Source: Diaporthe sp. PMI_573
Taxonomy: Eukaryota; Ascomycota; Sordariomycetes; Diaporthales; Diaporthaceae
NCBI GenBank assembly: GCA_021399435.1
Contig: JAJTUP010000001.1
Coordinates: forward strand, 2,852,001-2,916,000
DNA length: 64,000 bases
Direction of reading: 5' to 3'
The notes beneath the pieces are model-generated. The model made no database searches and had not been told where the DNA came from. It saw only the letters and a list, made by a program, of their open reading frames with translations. The position numbers and the translations under genes are program-made. Shown piece after piece: positions 1 through 11,897 of the stretch; within the stretch, counting starts at the first letter, position 1, and the number at the start of each line of letters is the position of its first letter.

Positions 1-141
1 GTGAGCAAGGAGGTCCCTGTTCGCCATTCTGACCCGCCAGCCTTCGACGCAACCGAGCACCCTGAGACGCAGCAGATATATCAGATCCCCAGCGAGCTCC
101 CGATTGAGGTGGACACGGATACTTGGCCAGAGGTGAACTAG
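1..141 (+). CDS. 3' end of an unidentified gene (partial)
   Basis: The window opens inside a reading frame that runs without interruption from base 1 to a TAG stop at 139-141, giving 46 residues ending in DTWPEVN. The composition is acidic and proline-rich, as in a hydrophilic C-terminal tail. No motif is recognisable, so the product cannot be named. The rest of the gene lies outside the window on the left. It is convergent with the small surface-protein gene that follows. The first bases (GTGAGC) also resemble a splice donor, so it is possible that the opening bases are intron rather than exon. Confidence 0.4.
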   Translation: MSKEVPVRHSDPPAFDATEHPETQQIYQIPSELPIEVDTDTWPEVN

Positions 142-759
142 CTTTTTAAGACATGCCCGAAGCACGGGGAGGAGGAGCAACAGCGCGTGAGTGGGCAAGA
201 CCCAGACAGTTTCTGTAGCAGATCATCATTTCGTGTCGATTGCAGTTATCTTCCATCCCGCAGTTGGGGAATGGTACTAAACTATGCAACATGAATCCCA
301 TGAACTACTTGCCGCCGTCGTATATCTCCGTAACGAATTCTTCCCCCCTCCGGGTGATGAGGTAACTCGGGACCAAAGACTTTTCTCTTTTCCAGCGTTC
401 TATGGCAAGTGATAGTCCAATTTACGACCAAGAAAAGGGTAGGATCGTGCCAGCCCAGTAGCCAGCTGATGATGAATCCAACAAGAAGGATAGATGGGAA
501 GAAACAAATATAAAAGAGGCAAAGAAAAAGATGCATCGTGGTATCACAAGTCTTGTCGTTCCTCTCCTCCTCCCCGCCCGACCAAGAAAACATCCAATCG
601 TCTCGTCCCCTTGAGAATTGAAAACGCTTTATCATTGACCCCATGGCAGACGTGAAGGCCGAAGCGAAGGATTAAGTCGATGCCTGAACATGGTTCGGCT
701 GGCTAGCTAACTAGCCCCCCCCCAACGTGATTTGATAGAAGAACCCATCAGCGATGTCC
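142..759. other. intergenic, two converging 3' ends
   Basis: This holds the 3' flanks of the partial gene on the left and of the small surface-protein gene on the right. I see short A-rich runs (around 520-545) and a run of nine C at 715-723 but no coding frame with family likeness. Confidence 0.5.
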
Positions 760-1182
760 TCAGATGAACATGGCGACGGCTCCCAGGGCGCCCAGGAACA
801 GGCCACCCTGCAGGGTCTGCGCGCCCGCGGCGGCGGCGGAGCTGGAGGAGCTCGCGGCAGCCGAGCCGGTGGCGCTCCCGGTCTCGTCGGACGACTCGGT
901 GGCGGTGGCAGAGGCCCTGGTGGAGGTGTGCATGACGCCCGTTCCGGAGGGGTATGGGTTGGTCGAGTTGCCCAGGGGGAAGTAGGTGGACGTGGTCGGG
1001 GTGGCGACAGGGGACTCGGTCGTGCTGTTCACGGCGGACGAGATGGAGCTGGCGGTGGCCGAGACCTTGGTGAGGGTCACGCTCTTGGTCAGGGAGGTGG
1101 TCATGACGGTGGTTGAGTCCTGCGCCGAGACGACTGAGGCGCCGGCGGCCAGGACGGTCAGGAGGATGTTTGAGATCTGCAT
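760..1182 (-). CDS. small Ser/Thr-rich secreted protein, probably GPI-anchored
   Basis: This is an unspliced 140-residue protein. I chose the ATG at 1182 because it is followed directly by a classical signal peptide (MQISNILLTVLAAGASVVSA, residues 1-20). An upstream in-frame extension is arginine-rich and would bury the signal. The mature chain is almost entirely Ser, Thr and Ala with NST/NSTN sequons, as in heavily O-mannosylated wall proteins. The C-terminus is a hydrophobic tail (about residues 119-140) after a small-residue Ala/Gly stretch, which fits a GPI-attachment signal. The likely location is the plasma membrane or cell wall. No enzymatic motif is visible and no specific family is recognised. 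The GPI call is an inference from the two terminal hydrophobic segments. Confidence 0.75.
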   Translation of the reverse strand: MQISNILLTVLAAGASVVSAQDSTTVMTTSLTKSVTLTKVSATASSISSAVNSTTESPVATPTTSTYFPLGNSTNPYPSGTGVMHTSTRASATATESSDETGSATGSAAASSSSSAAAAGAQTLQGGLFLGALGAVAMFI

Positions 1183-2853
1183 CTTGAAGAGAGGGTATGT
1201 GGGTTGTGATGTGCGGTTGCTTGTGGATGATCTGATGTGTTGTTTATCGACAAACTTTTGCGATCTTGAGTCGAATGAGAGATGTGGTGGTCTTTGTCGT
1301 CGTGCGTATCTGAAGCGTCCGTCGAATCGTGGGTTGTAATAGCGAATGTAAGGCTGCGCGAAGCAAGCTGAGCGAGCGAGTGTATTTGAGAGTGCTGGCT
1401 GGGGAAAGGAAGAACAAGGACGTGCGGCCGAGGCAAGGAAGGCGACGAGGTTGATATTGCGGCCGCGTGGGATGGGGGGGGCAGGGGTCATTTGTGGATG
1501 GGCAGGGACGGGGGAGGGTGCGCCTCCTTTTCCTACGTCGTCTGCATCCTGTCAGGCTGTGTGTGGACACAGGTACGGCAACAGCCACGGAGGTGAGCCG
1601 GCCCATCGCAGGAGGAAGCAGCGCAATTTCATCCGAGCGGGTTGACGTTGTCAGGCAAGTGGGACTCGAGATGCTCTGACCAATGCCGGCCCAGTGTTGG
1701 GAGATCCACTACCTTATTGGGAGGAGGGCATCGTGGTACTGACGATGGGTCCTGGGTTGTCCATGCAGCATGGCCCCATCTTTTTCAGGAACAAAACACC
1801 ATCATTGGCTGATGATATACAGATCTGCAAGGCTTGAGGGTACAGACGACAAGGGTCTGACGCCAGGAGGCATGGCGAAAAGTCAGACCCCCAAAACGCC
1901 GACATTGACTCGAACAATGCGCCATATTAAATGCCAAATGGCCGCCCCTGGAGTTGGTGAGAGTTTGGAAACATGCGTCTGGGGAGTCCAGAGCGTGTCA
2001 TATCTGCGCCATGGCTGACAACACATTGAGGTGGCAAACCCTGCAGCGGGACATCCGACTCGGAGAGACCGCCGTCCACCTTCCGGGTGACAGGACGCCC
2101 CTCCAATGGCAGCAACAATAGGCCAGGACTAACGACGATAATGGCGGAATAGAAGCATGCATGGAACAATTCTCCAGCACAGGAAAGCCAGCTGAGCTGC
2201 ATACACTAGCTCTTCGTATTGTCCTGGGCAGGCGGTCGCACAAGATGTGTCTATCGTCCGAGCCAACGTCGCACAAGGGTGTGTCGTCCCACGCCAACTG
2301 ATAGAGAAGACGCCACTTACACAGCGGAGAGATTATCAGGCCTAATACCTCCGCGATAAAGCTTGACACGGGCGTTTAAGCTTCTGCCCGAGCTTGACCG
2401 TCGTGCTCAGGTCGCAGAGGTCGGCTGGTGGTGCCTGCGCACGAGAAACCCCCATTCCAATTTCCCTCGGGCTTGGGACCACCCCACCGACTCCTATCCT
2501 ACAAAAGTCCAGGCCTGAGCCCAGGAGGTGTTTTATATGCCACTATAGCACCATTGAGGACGTCGCCGGATGCTTTGCCCAAAACGGGCCGCCTCAAACA
2601 GCGGTCAGGTCCACCACCTTCCGGTCCCTCCCCACACGGTCGAGCCCTCCGGATCAGCAGCGCAGCTGTATTACTGCAAAGTCCTGTGATGCGTAGCGAG
2701 CATACTCCCACATCGGCTCGGCTACTCCACCCCCGGCCAAGCGCGTGACAAGCCGAGGAGAAAACAGCACTCACTGCCGACCTGGTCAGTGCCAGCCCGG
2801 CTCACCGCACACGGAGCAGGAACTCCAGGCTGCCATGCAAAGGACGCAAGACC
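1183..2853. other. intergenic region, no supported gene
   Basis: This is 1.7 kb between two minus-strand genes. It contains the promoter side of the surface-protein gene and the 3' flank of the coiled-coil gene. Open frames exist on both strands but none has a motif, a sensible start context or splice structure. Confidence 0.4.
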
Positions 2854-4474
2854 TCAAAAATGTGGACTCCTGTGCCAGCACTGAGTCTCGGGCTCCCAGG
2901 CGCCCGTCGTCGATCTCACAACTTGAGGTCGGGGGCGCATTGGCTGCCAGCGGGCTGACGGGCCGAGCCCTGGATGGCGGTCTCGCGAAGGAGGCGAGGC
3001 ATGGAAGTTGTGAGCATGAGAGTGTGTGCTTGGTGCCTCACAGCCAAACCTGCAGCCGGTGTCGTTGAGGTGAGGGTGGTGGTGGTGGTGGTGGTAAAGA
3101 CCAGGCCGCGCGGACTCGTCCTGGCGCTGCTCAGGCAGGAAGTATTCGCCTATGTAGGCGAGGACCTCGGTCAGGATCCAGTGCCGTTCACTGCGGCTGT
3201 CCTGCCTTGTCTTATGAAGCAGGCGCTCCAACAGTTCCGTCGCGTTGTCGACATGCTGGCGCTGCAGAAGCATCTCGAGGATCTGGTCGATCGTGCGCTG
3301 GGTCTCGGCTTCGCGGCTGGGTCCAGCGGCGGGCGATGTCTCTCGCCTCTGCGTGGTCCCCTGAGCACGGGGCCTTTCTTCAAACCGTCGCGTCAGATCG
3401 TGCCGCTCCAGTATCTGTTCGATCACTCGTTCGATTTCTGCAAGGCTTGCTGTCACCGTGTCATCTGTCCTTGAACAGCCACCGGTAGCCTGCCTCAGGG
3501 CATCCGCCTCGAAGGCCTTGAGCCTCTCGAATTCCTTTCGCTGTTCATTCTCTTCCAAGATCTCGCAGAATCGGGCTTCCTGCATCTTTACATCATTCTG
3601 AGACGGGGGATTTTAGTCTCCATCGACAGGTGATTGGTGAGTGGGAAAGGAAGGGCGGTGTCATATGGCGAACCCTGGTGTTCCGACTACTCACCTGCTC
3701 GGCGTCCTCTGGTCTTTGGCTCTCGAGCGCCTGAAGTCTGGCATGCTCTCGCTCGTGGTCTCGCTGATCAAGGATCTTGACCAGGTCAGCCTCCCCGAGG
3801 CAGTCTTTGCTATGCTTCGGCGCAGCCCCTTCCTGGAGCCCTCTCAGTCTCTCCAACTCTCGCCGCATGTCGCGCTCATCAAGCAACTTCAGAATATCTG
3901 CTTCTTCAAGGCCCTTCTTCTGGGCCGGCTTGTTCTTCCGTTCCTCGTCTTCCTTTTCATGCCTCGTTACCAGCTCCTTCATCTGCTCAAGCTCACTCTT
4001 TGTCGTGGCCTCCCTCATCTTCCTCTGCTCGTCTGCCTTCGCGGACCGTCTTTTTCTCGTCTCCTCTCCAAAATCCCTGGCTGCTTTGGCAGCCTCACCT
4101 GTCCCCTTCAAAGTCTCACCCATCTGATCTAGGCGCTCCTGGATTGCCTTGACACCTTTTCCGATATCCTCGGTTGCTGATTTGGCATGGTCAAACTGTG
4201 TATTGACGTGTTCATCCAAGTGGCGCAGAGCGAGATTGTGGCTGTGCTGTTCCAAGATAGTGCTTTCACCTGGGTATATCTCCTTGAGATAGTCGATGAG
4301 GTGCTCTGTTTGACACATGGGGAATGTCGCTGAGGAGGCGCAGGTCTTGGACTGAGGCATCCGGCTGCGTGTGGGTACAGAAGGGACGCCGGCAGGTTTT
4401 GTCTGTGGGATGCTTTTCGATTTGGCGCTTTTGTGCCCCTTGGAGGTCTTATTGGGGGGAACTAGTAGGCACAT
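2854..4474 (-). CDS. coiled-coil protein with internal tandem repeats
   Basis: Two exons, 4474-3695 and 3597-2854, are joined across a 97-base GTGAGT...CAG intron at phase 0, giving about 507 residues. No known family is recognised. The N-terminal 45 residues are basic and Ser/Pro/Lys-rich. Residues about 65-200 are charged helix, probably coiled coil. Then come related copies of a roughly 25-residue unit of the type ILxxxDxRRExxRLxxLE: ILKLLDERDMRRELERLRGL, LVKILDQRDHEREHARLQAL, and across the splice junction FCEILEENEQRKEFERLKAF. Two looser copies follow (IEQILERHDLTRRFEE and IDQILEMLLQRQHVDN). The C-terminus holds a six-His tract encoded by a GTG/CAC repeat, and is otherwise disordered. 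The start is uncertain: the frame stays open a little further upstream without another ATG, and an earlier exon is possible. Role unknown; repeated short helices suggest a scaffold or binding protein. Confidence 0.6.
3073..3095. repeat. GGT/ACC trinucleotide repeat inside a coding exon
   Basis: A run of GTG/GGT units on the plus strand reads on the minus strand as six consecutive His codons followed by Pro-His near the C-terminus of the coiled-coil protein. It is a candidate length-variable microsatellite. Confidence 0.7.
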
Positions 4475-5532
4475 GTTGTATTCCAAGGCTGATTTGGATT
4501 CGAAAGTCTGCGTAATGGTTTGCGCAGGACATATCTACGACTTGCGGACGTGTTTTTATATCACTTTGAGAAAGAGCAGCATGTCATGCGGTGACAGGAT
4601 CAGCATCCATGGCAGCGTCCAAGTACCGCCTGTGTGGCATAATTGTCTCCGTCACGGTGAGCCCCTCCGGATACAATGTTGTCTTGTTGGTGTATTAGTC
4701 TCGCACAAGCCAACAATAAAATGCGAGATTTCTCGCCCATATCCAGTGCATTTGAATGGATACTTGCAGCACCTGCTGCTCCTGAGCTTTGTGGTCCCTC
4801 GGGATCGGATGCAGGACCAGAGCAGTAGAGTATTTGTTCCACTCCCAGGATTGTGGCTTTGATGCAGACATGCTCGAAATGTCTCATTGACGGCGGTACA
4901 TCGGCCACGCCGGGTCAACATGGCGTATTGTCTTGATGAGCTCATACCATGCTATGGTGCAGTCTGCTTTGGCACTTGGATGCGTGTATAAGGCGGCCAA
5001 GGAAAACCAGCGTGCCGAGGTTGACAATTACACAGTAGGACCCCTGAGTACGTCATACCCATCGATAAGGCAATCAGAGGACAGCGGGATGACAACTGCT
5101 CACACCACGAGGAATTTATCCTTCTGCAACGACACACACTGCAGTGCAATATCACAATAGCATAGCATTGGCGGGGAGAGCTGGGGAATTGCAGATCGTA
5201 TATCCTTTTTCCACATGGCGGCCACCAACGCTGGCCGGGCCCATTGGTGAAACGCAGGATCCACTCACTCGTACGCTGAGGCCGGCCACCTCTGATCTCT
5301 CTGAGCCCAGAGCTCTCTCTCTCTGTCTCCCTGTGAAAGTGGCCCCTCCGCGTACCTCCGTCCCATCCCACCCTTGTCCATCTGACCTGCCCCCCATTCC
5401 GAACATTGACCACCCTGAGAGGAACATCAACCAAGTGCCACGTTTCCAGTGACAACTCCAGACCCCAGGACCATCTCAGGACCATCCATCTGCCTCCACG
5501 ACAGCCCACAGAAAAGTACCAGACCACCCACC
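4475..5532. other. divergent promoter region
   Basis: This is 1.06 kb between the minus-strand coiled-coil gene and the plus-strand SH3BGR-like gene. The right end (5290-5530) is rich in CTCTCT and CCACC tracts typical of fungal core promoters and 5' leaders. No separate gene is supported. An additional first exon for the coiled-coil gene could lie here. Confidence 0.4.
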
Positions 5533-6899
5533 ATGGCGTCCGAGGAACCACCAGCAGCAACAGCAAGCAGCAGCAGCCCCGCTGTCCCAGACTCAACACC
5601 AGCAGCTCCAGCTCCAGCCCAGGAACCAGCACAGGGCGAGACACCGGCTGAGACGCCGGCTGAGGGTTCGGCCGAGGCCTCAGCCTCGGCTCCGGCCCCG
5701 GTCAAGAAGACAGTCAGGAAAGCCGGCGCGAAGAACTACAGCACCGACCCGGCCCTGTACATCTACACCTCCCTGACCGCAGGGAACAGGCACATCATCA
5801 CAGCCACATCGCGCCTCGAGACTATTCTGCGCGCCAATCGGGTGCCCTTCAAGGCCATCGACGTCGCCACCGATGAGAAGGCGCGCATGCTCTGGGGCCG
5901 TCGCGCCGGCAAGGCCGCCGACGGCCGGGTGCGGAGACTGCCTGGGCTCGTGCAGATGGGCATCGTGCTCGGCGTGAGTCTGACCCGTCCTCTTTGCAGC
6001 GAGAGCACACACACCCTTACCCGTCAGACTTGAGTGCCTTCGTAGAAAGGCTAGCTAACGCCCCGGGTTCTGCGGCCTAGGACATCGTAGAAATCGAGGA
6101 GTGGAACGAGTACGGCGAGCTGAAGCAGCACGTCAAGATCTACTATGACGAGTTCACCCAGCCTAAGAAGGGCGCCATCGCCCCCGTGCCCAAGTACAAG
6201 CAGCCAGCCGACAAGACACCCTACCCGCCCGCCATGCCGAACCCGCCACCGCCGCCTGAGCGGGTCAAGACCGAGGCGGAGCAGAACGCGAACAAGATCG
6301 CCGCAGCCGTCAAGGGCTCGAAGAGCAATAACAACAACAAGGTGGTCGCCGCCACGAAGAGCGTCGCGGAGGAGGCGGCACAGAAAGCCAAGGATACCGC
6401 AGCGAGGGCGAAGAAGGCCAAGCTTGAGGCGCTGAGGGAGAAGGTCCACGGCAAGAAGGCGGAGGCAGGCGGCGAAGGGGCCGAGGGGGCCACCAAGGAC
6501 GAGCCGGCCGCATCTCCCAGCACAGCAACAGGGGAGCAGGCAGATCCCCCGACAAGGGAGATGTCGCAGCTATCCGTCGCGGCATCCACACCGTCATCCG
6601 CCACCGGGGCGGGCCTGCAGTCGCCCACCAGCGGCGCGTGGAAGAACAGCGGCGCTGGGGATACAAGCCTGGGCGCGGCGCTGCACACAGTGCAGAGCCC
6701 CACGACGGCGACGTGGAGGGCACCGGCCGCGGAGACGTTCGCGGGCGCCAGGGTGGAGAGTGCGAGCGCCGAGGAGATCCAAGAGGTGGAGAGCAGGGAG
6801 ACTATCAAGGAGGAGCCTGAGCCGGAGGATGAGGAGGCAGTGGCGAGCCCGGCTGCTGAGGTCAAGGAGGTGGAGAAGGTGGAGGAAAGCAAGGCATGA
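5533..6899 (+). CDS. SH3BGR/thioredoxin-like domain protein
   Basis: Two exons, 5533-5973 and 6081-6899, flank a 107-base intron (GTGAGT...CCTAG, phase 0) and give 419 residues. Residues 1-60 are a low-complexity Ala/Pro/Glu/Ser leader. About residues 73-165 form a small alpha/beta domain that starts LYIYTSLTAGNRHI, continues with a helix, VPFKAIDVATDEKARMLW, then LPGLVQMGIVLGDIVEIEEW. This pattern (strand, polar turn, helix, FKxIDV, proline-bearing loop, strand) fits the SH3-binding-glutamate-rich (SH3BGR) group of the thioredoxin fold. There is no CxxC, so it should not be a redox enzyme. A proline stretch (PPNPPPPPER type) and a long Ala/Lys/Glu-rich charged tail follow. The ATG at 5533 has a good context (CACCATGG). 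The most likely role is adaptor or binding protein; the specific partner is unknown. Confidence 0.8.
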
Positions 6900-7492
6900 T
6901 CATTGCGGGCCAACCAGATCGCCGAATTATAGCAGGATCTCAGTACAGCTGTGTTCAACTGGTGTTGATATCAGTAGCAAGGAGTATGGCACTGTGGCAA
7001 GTCCTATATGAGCTTTGGGTTTAGGGGGTGAGGTGCATTTGCCTGGGACAGTCGGATTTATATGTCGGAATCACGTATTTGGTCTCCCGGAATTGCTTTG
7101 TCTATGTAAGCTTAATGCAAGCTACATGCGCCAACAGTGGCTCTCGCTCTTAAACGCTCATGTTATGAGCCTGCTGTAAACTACTCTAAACTTTCTGACA
7201 GTATCTGCGACTGATTCTGGCAGTGCAACAGCCAGGTCTCTGTATGCAATGCAAAGCAATTGTAAGTGCCTCCCCTGAAGAAGAGCGCGAACAAAACCCA
7301 CCCGGCCTTAAATGGGAATCAACGCATGAAGGACAACGTTGTGTCACACACACCCTTTCTGGGCAACATGCGGATTGCCGTCAAGAATGTTGCATGCCCA
7401 GAGACCAGTAGTTCTCAAGTATATAAACACCCTGTCATTTCCCTATGTACTTTTTCCGACAGTCCCGACACCAAGTCCGGACTGAAGCATAC
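6900..7492. other. intergenic between two converging 3' ends
   Basis: This is the 3' flank of the SH3BGR-like gene and of PEX6. No supported gene is present. A TATA-like string (AGTATATAAACA, about 7417-7428) is present on the plus strand but no gene follows it in that direction. Confidence 0.4.
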
Positions 7493-10400
7493 TCAGTCAT
7501 ACAGCCCCTCATCATCACTCGCCGTGCCGTCTTGGAACCCAGCAACCGCCTTCCCCTTCCCCTTGCTCTTGGTGCTCACCCCGTTCGGCCCGTCCTCTTC
7601 GACCTCCCGGGCGTCGATCCCATAGTCGTCCTCGTATTCGGCGTCCTCGCCGTCACTTCCCGCGGCGACCGCTTTCCCTTTTCCCTTGCCAGCAGCAAGC
7701 GACTTGCCCTTGCCCCTTGCGCTTCGCTGCGAGGCAGTCGACACCGTCCTCTGGCTGAGGTTAAGCGGCACGGGCCTCTGCTTTTCCGCATTTGCGCCCG
7801 CGGCGCCGTTGGCCTCTCGCCCGCCCTCGAAGGTGGCCCTGACCCGCTCGTAGTGAGACAGCTCGCCCGCGCTCACGCTTGGGATAAGCTCCTTGTGTGC
7901 GTCCATGAAGTCCTCCTCTGTCACCATCACGGCGACATCCTCCGGCGTCGCGTGGTGGTCGAAGAAGTTGGCCGTAGAGATAGTCTGCTTCTTGCCCTCG
8001 GCCTCGGCCTCGGCATTCAGGGCCTGGATCTTGGCGTCCACCTTGCCGGCCTGTCTCGTCACGGCCTTGAGCATGGCGTCGCTGCATAGCGCGTAGAAGT
8101 CTGCGCCCGTGTAGGTGAATGGGAGCTTCTCGGCGACAGCACGCAGAGTAACTGTCGGATGGAGGGTAAATCTGTGAAGGGATGGTCAGTCTTTACTTTC
8201 AGATGGGTGAAGCTCTGGCATCCACTTACTTCCGAGTCAGTGCTTCCAAAATCCTCAGCTGCTTTTCATGGGTGTCAGACACCCCCAAGTACAGCATCTT
8301 GTCAAATCTCCCGGGTCGCAGCAGCGCCGAGTCCAAGAGATCCGGCCGGTTGGTGGCGCCGATGACAAACACTCCTCCAGCACTGTCCTCGCCGCTTGAC
8401 ATCCCATCCAGTTCAGCCAGAAGCTGACTCACAATACGGTCCATGACACCACCGCTGTCTCCTTGGTTGCCTCTCTTCGGTGCCACGGAATCCAGCTCAT
8501 CGAAGAACACCACACATGGCCGGGCGTCCCTTGCCCTCTGGAAGACCCGCCGTACGTTGGCCTCGGACTCACCAATATACATATTAAGCAACTCAGGACC
8601 CTTGACGCTGAAGAAGTTCAGGCTATACTCCGTCGCAATCGCCTTGGCAAGCAGCGTTTTGCCTGTGCCCGGCGGCCCATAGAACAGAATGCCACTGCGC
8701 TTCTTCATGCCCTTGGCGAACAGCTCAGGCCGTTCGAGAGGGAGTTGTATGGTCTCTGAGACGGTATCTTTGACGTTTTCTAGACCGCCAACATCATCCC
8801 ATGTCACATTGGGAATCTTGGGCGCTCCAATGGCGTCTGCGAAGTTCTTGCGCGCAGCCTCCACAGCGACCTCGAAATCAGCCGGTGTCAGGCCGCGCGA
8901 GGATGGGCCACCGGCGACTTGTATATCACGGACGGTGAGCCCGGTGTTTGCGTCCGTTGCTTGGGAGGTGAGCTTCTCGAGACGTGACCGCTGAGCCACC
9001 AGGGCCCGGTCAGCGACATCGACCAGATCACCTGCGACTAGAGCGGCGGTTTTGAGGGCAACACTGCTTAAGTCGACATCAGGGCTGAGAGAAATGGCTC
9101 GGTCGTCGATTACGCTTTTTAGTATTGCTTCTCGCTCGCCCTCGTCTGGAGCCCTCATCTCGAGCTCGTGAGTGAACAGTCCTCTCACCCCATCGGGCAC
9201 TTTGTCCAGTTCGGTGGTAGTAGCAATAACCACTCTGGCATCGGCCAAGATCTCTTTCATTGACGATACCATTCTGTCCGCGGTGAAAGCTTCAATATGC
9301 CTGATTAGCAAAGCACAGCACTCTGGGCCACAGCTCATGGCCCGCTCAGCTCGACTCTTCAAGAATGCTTCCGTCTTGACGTCGCTGCCTCCCGAGCCTG
9401 CGTCGTTGACGATGTCATATGCGTCCAGCACAAAGGTGTGAAGGCCGATATCGAGACACGCATCGCCTGCAACGGTGGCTTTCCCAATATTTCTCTGGGT
9501 GGAGACCAGCAAGATCGCCAATGTGGGCATTTTGAGTTGCATCGCCCTCTGACTTGTCCCTGCTGCTAGAAGCTCACGCAAGCGACTCCGCAATGGCGAA
9601 ACCTGGGGCCTCTCTGGTTCCATGATTGCTGTCGGTGGAGACTGGAAAGCTCGATCTGGCGGCTTTCTCAGGCCAAGATAATACCTCCATGTACTGTCCT
9701 TGACGCCCGGTATGCGACTAGTCACAGACCCTGTTTGTCGCAATAGTGTCATTGATACATCGATACATGCGACTGAGCCCCATGTATCCTCTTCAGGCTC
9801 TTCCTCAGGGCCTTCACGTTTCATGGGAGCAATGTGGGTGACCTTGAACCAGACCACTTCGTCATAGTTGAGGCCCTGTCTTCGATTCGTCGGATTCGAT
9901 GCTGACAAAGACAAGATGTCATCGACAGCGAGGCTATCCGCGCCAGATTCTTGGAGTGTCCTTCCGAGCTGCGTGTCGATAGGAAACGCGATCAAGTCAC
10001 CACTCTTGACTATTCTCGATTTCTTCTCAAAGTAGCACTTGACGCCAGCCATGACGGCCGTTTGTACGTCCCTCTCCACCGATTTGGGAGTTCGAACATG
10101 CCGCAGGGTAACCTCGCGAGCATATGGTGGTTGCGAAGAACCTGTCAGCTTCGACAAGGGATTCTTCGCTAAAACAGGAGAGCCCCTTTTCAAAGGGGCT
10201 ATGCGCAGATAGGCTGGGCCGTCAAGGTTTGCCAACAAGACTGGGGACACGTAGACCACAGGGCTTGACGGTTTCTGCAGCTGTGACTCGAAGAAAGAAG
10301 GCCGCCTGCCCTCATTTTTGGAGTGTACAATCCTCGTCACAGGTCGCTGCGAGTAGCCCTCTGGCAAGCCGAAGACCCTCACAGGCCGCCAGTCTGGCTC

Positions 10401-11897
10401 ATCCTCACCTATGTCGCCAAAGCCCCCGAGGCCAAATTGGCCGAACCCGTTTGCAGGTGGCTCCTGCGCAGGTTCCAACCGCACCCAGTCGCCAGAGAAA
10501 CAGCCAATTCTTGTCAAATTGCTAATGTCGACATATACACGCGCCTCCTCATCATCAGCAGGGACAACCTTCGGGTGCAGGAGCTCTGGAGGAATGGGTC
10601 TCATGAGGCCCTGTGCTTTAAAAAGCCGCCCGCGAGGTCGGTCGAGTCTCGCAGTAGTGGCAGTGAAGGTCGAGAAGACTGAACCAGGCGTACTAATACC
10701 ATTGGTTTTTCGCCCACGGCCCAATGTCATTGGTGTGCCAGCAGCGATTGTGGACACACCGCTGGCAGCCGTTGCGGGTAAGGCTGGGGCCTGGAGGGAG
10801 ATCAGGTCATCCATTGAATCGTCAGATAAATCGTCGTGTTCGTCCAAGGAAAGCTCTGACTCTTCAGTCTCGGTGATGACATCGGATTCTTCGGTCTGAA
10901 GTTCGGTGCCCGTCCTATATCGTTCCTCCGCTGCGGAGTAAAATTGGTCGTTCGCAGTGTCGTCGTCATCCTCGGCGAGCCCATTAAGCTTCTGAGACGA
11001 GGACATAGCGGAAGGAGCACGGCTATCTTTCGAGTGGATGCGCCCTCTGGAGACAACAATCTTGGTTGACGGAGACAAGATTCCTTGAGCAACTGGCTCG
11101 CAAAGCGTGACCTTCCCTGGGTTCGGCGGCACGTGAGTTATGGCGTGAGGCGGCAGAGGCAGTGGGAACAGGTCTCCAGCGTGAACAACTCTCAGTGTAC
11201 CAAGAGCAATGCGTATAGCTGTTTTTAAGCGATCGTCCGGAGAGGTATCAGCCGCGGCGCCCTTGCCCTTGCCCTTGAGTTGGGCAGAAGTAGCATCGGG
11301 GTGGTCCCGGAAGAAAGTGCCCTCCCCGTCTTCCAACCGTTTCGCGAGCTCGCCCTCGAGGCTCACGAAGACGGTATCTAGTGACAGAGCCACCACATCC
11401 AGAACCAGTATCTCGATTCCACTCCGGCTGTGACTGGACAGCTTGGATGGGGCAACTTGTTGAAGGGTGGTCGCGAAGCTCTGGAGGGCCAGGGAGGAAG
11501 GAGAGAACTGGAGGGTCGAGTGCGCGAGGGCAGAAGATTGGGTGACAGGGACTATGGTCCAGTTGGTGGACTCGGCAGAGGCATTGGGTGCCCAGGGGGC
11601 GAGAGCAACATGAAGCACCTCAGGGACGAGGGGGCCGTCTTGGTCGTGTTGGGTCTCTTCAGCAGGAGAGATTCATGTTAGCATAAAGTGCGAGGATTGG
11701 ATGGAAAACAAGGAAGAGCTACCATAGTTCAAGTGTGGGAACAGGTCGGCAAACAAGTCCTCGGACAAGATGCCAACGTCGCCCTTGACATGGTCATCGA
11801 GAACGAGCCGGGCGGCAATGGCAGGTTTGTCGTGCCTGCGCCTCCTCTTCCGCTTCCGATGGGAATGGGACAGGTGGGTGGGTGCCAGCGAAGACAT
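7493..11897 (-). CDS. PEX6: peroxisomal AAA ATPase PEX6
   Basis: Three exons: 11897-11723, 11656-8230 and 8171-7493. The introns are 66 bases (GTAGCT...GAAG, branch GCTAAC) and 58 bases (GTAAGT...ACAG). The spliced protein is 1426 residues, at the long end for the family. With PEX1, PEX6 forms the membrane-docked motor that extracts ubiquitinated PEX5 from peroxisomes for reuse. The N-terminal exon reads LKGDVGILSEDLFADLFPHL, the family's N-terminal domain start. The first AAA ring (D1) is degenerate: its P-loop position reads STQRNIGKAT. The second (D2) is complete: GPPGTGKT at about 1052-1059, VVFFDELD at about 1107-1114, then GATNRPDLLDSALLRPGRFD. The last exon gives the small helical subdomain (YTGADFYALCSDAM). 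Odd features are long acidic insertions near 210-300 and a C-terminal tail with repeated GKGKGK blocks. The neighbour sterol esterase is divergently transcribed. Confidence 0.96.

Noticed and set aside
754..1339. Gly/Arg-rich and Val/Leu-rich plus-strand frames opposite the surface-protein gene
   Set aside because: They are mirror readings of the Ser/Thr/Ala-rich minus-strand coding sequence and have no independent motif.
8226..11618. PEX6 as one exon starting at a GTG at 11618
   Set aside because: The family N-terminus lies in a separate first exon (11897-11723), and an intron with a GCTAAC branch joins it in phase. The C-terminal subdomain needs a third exon.
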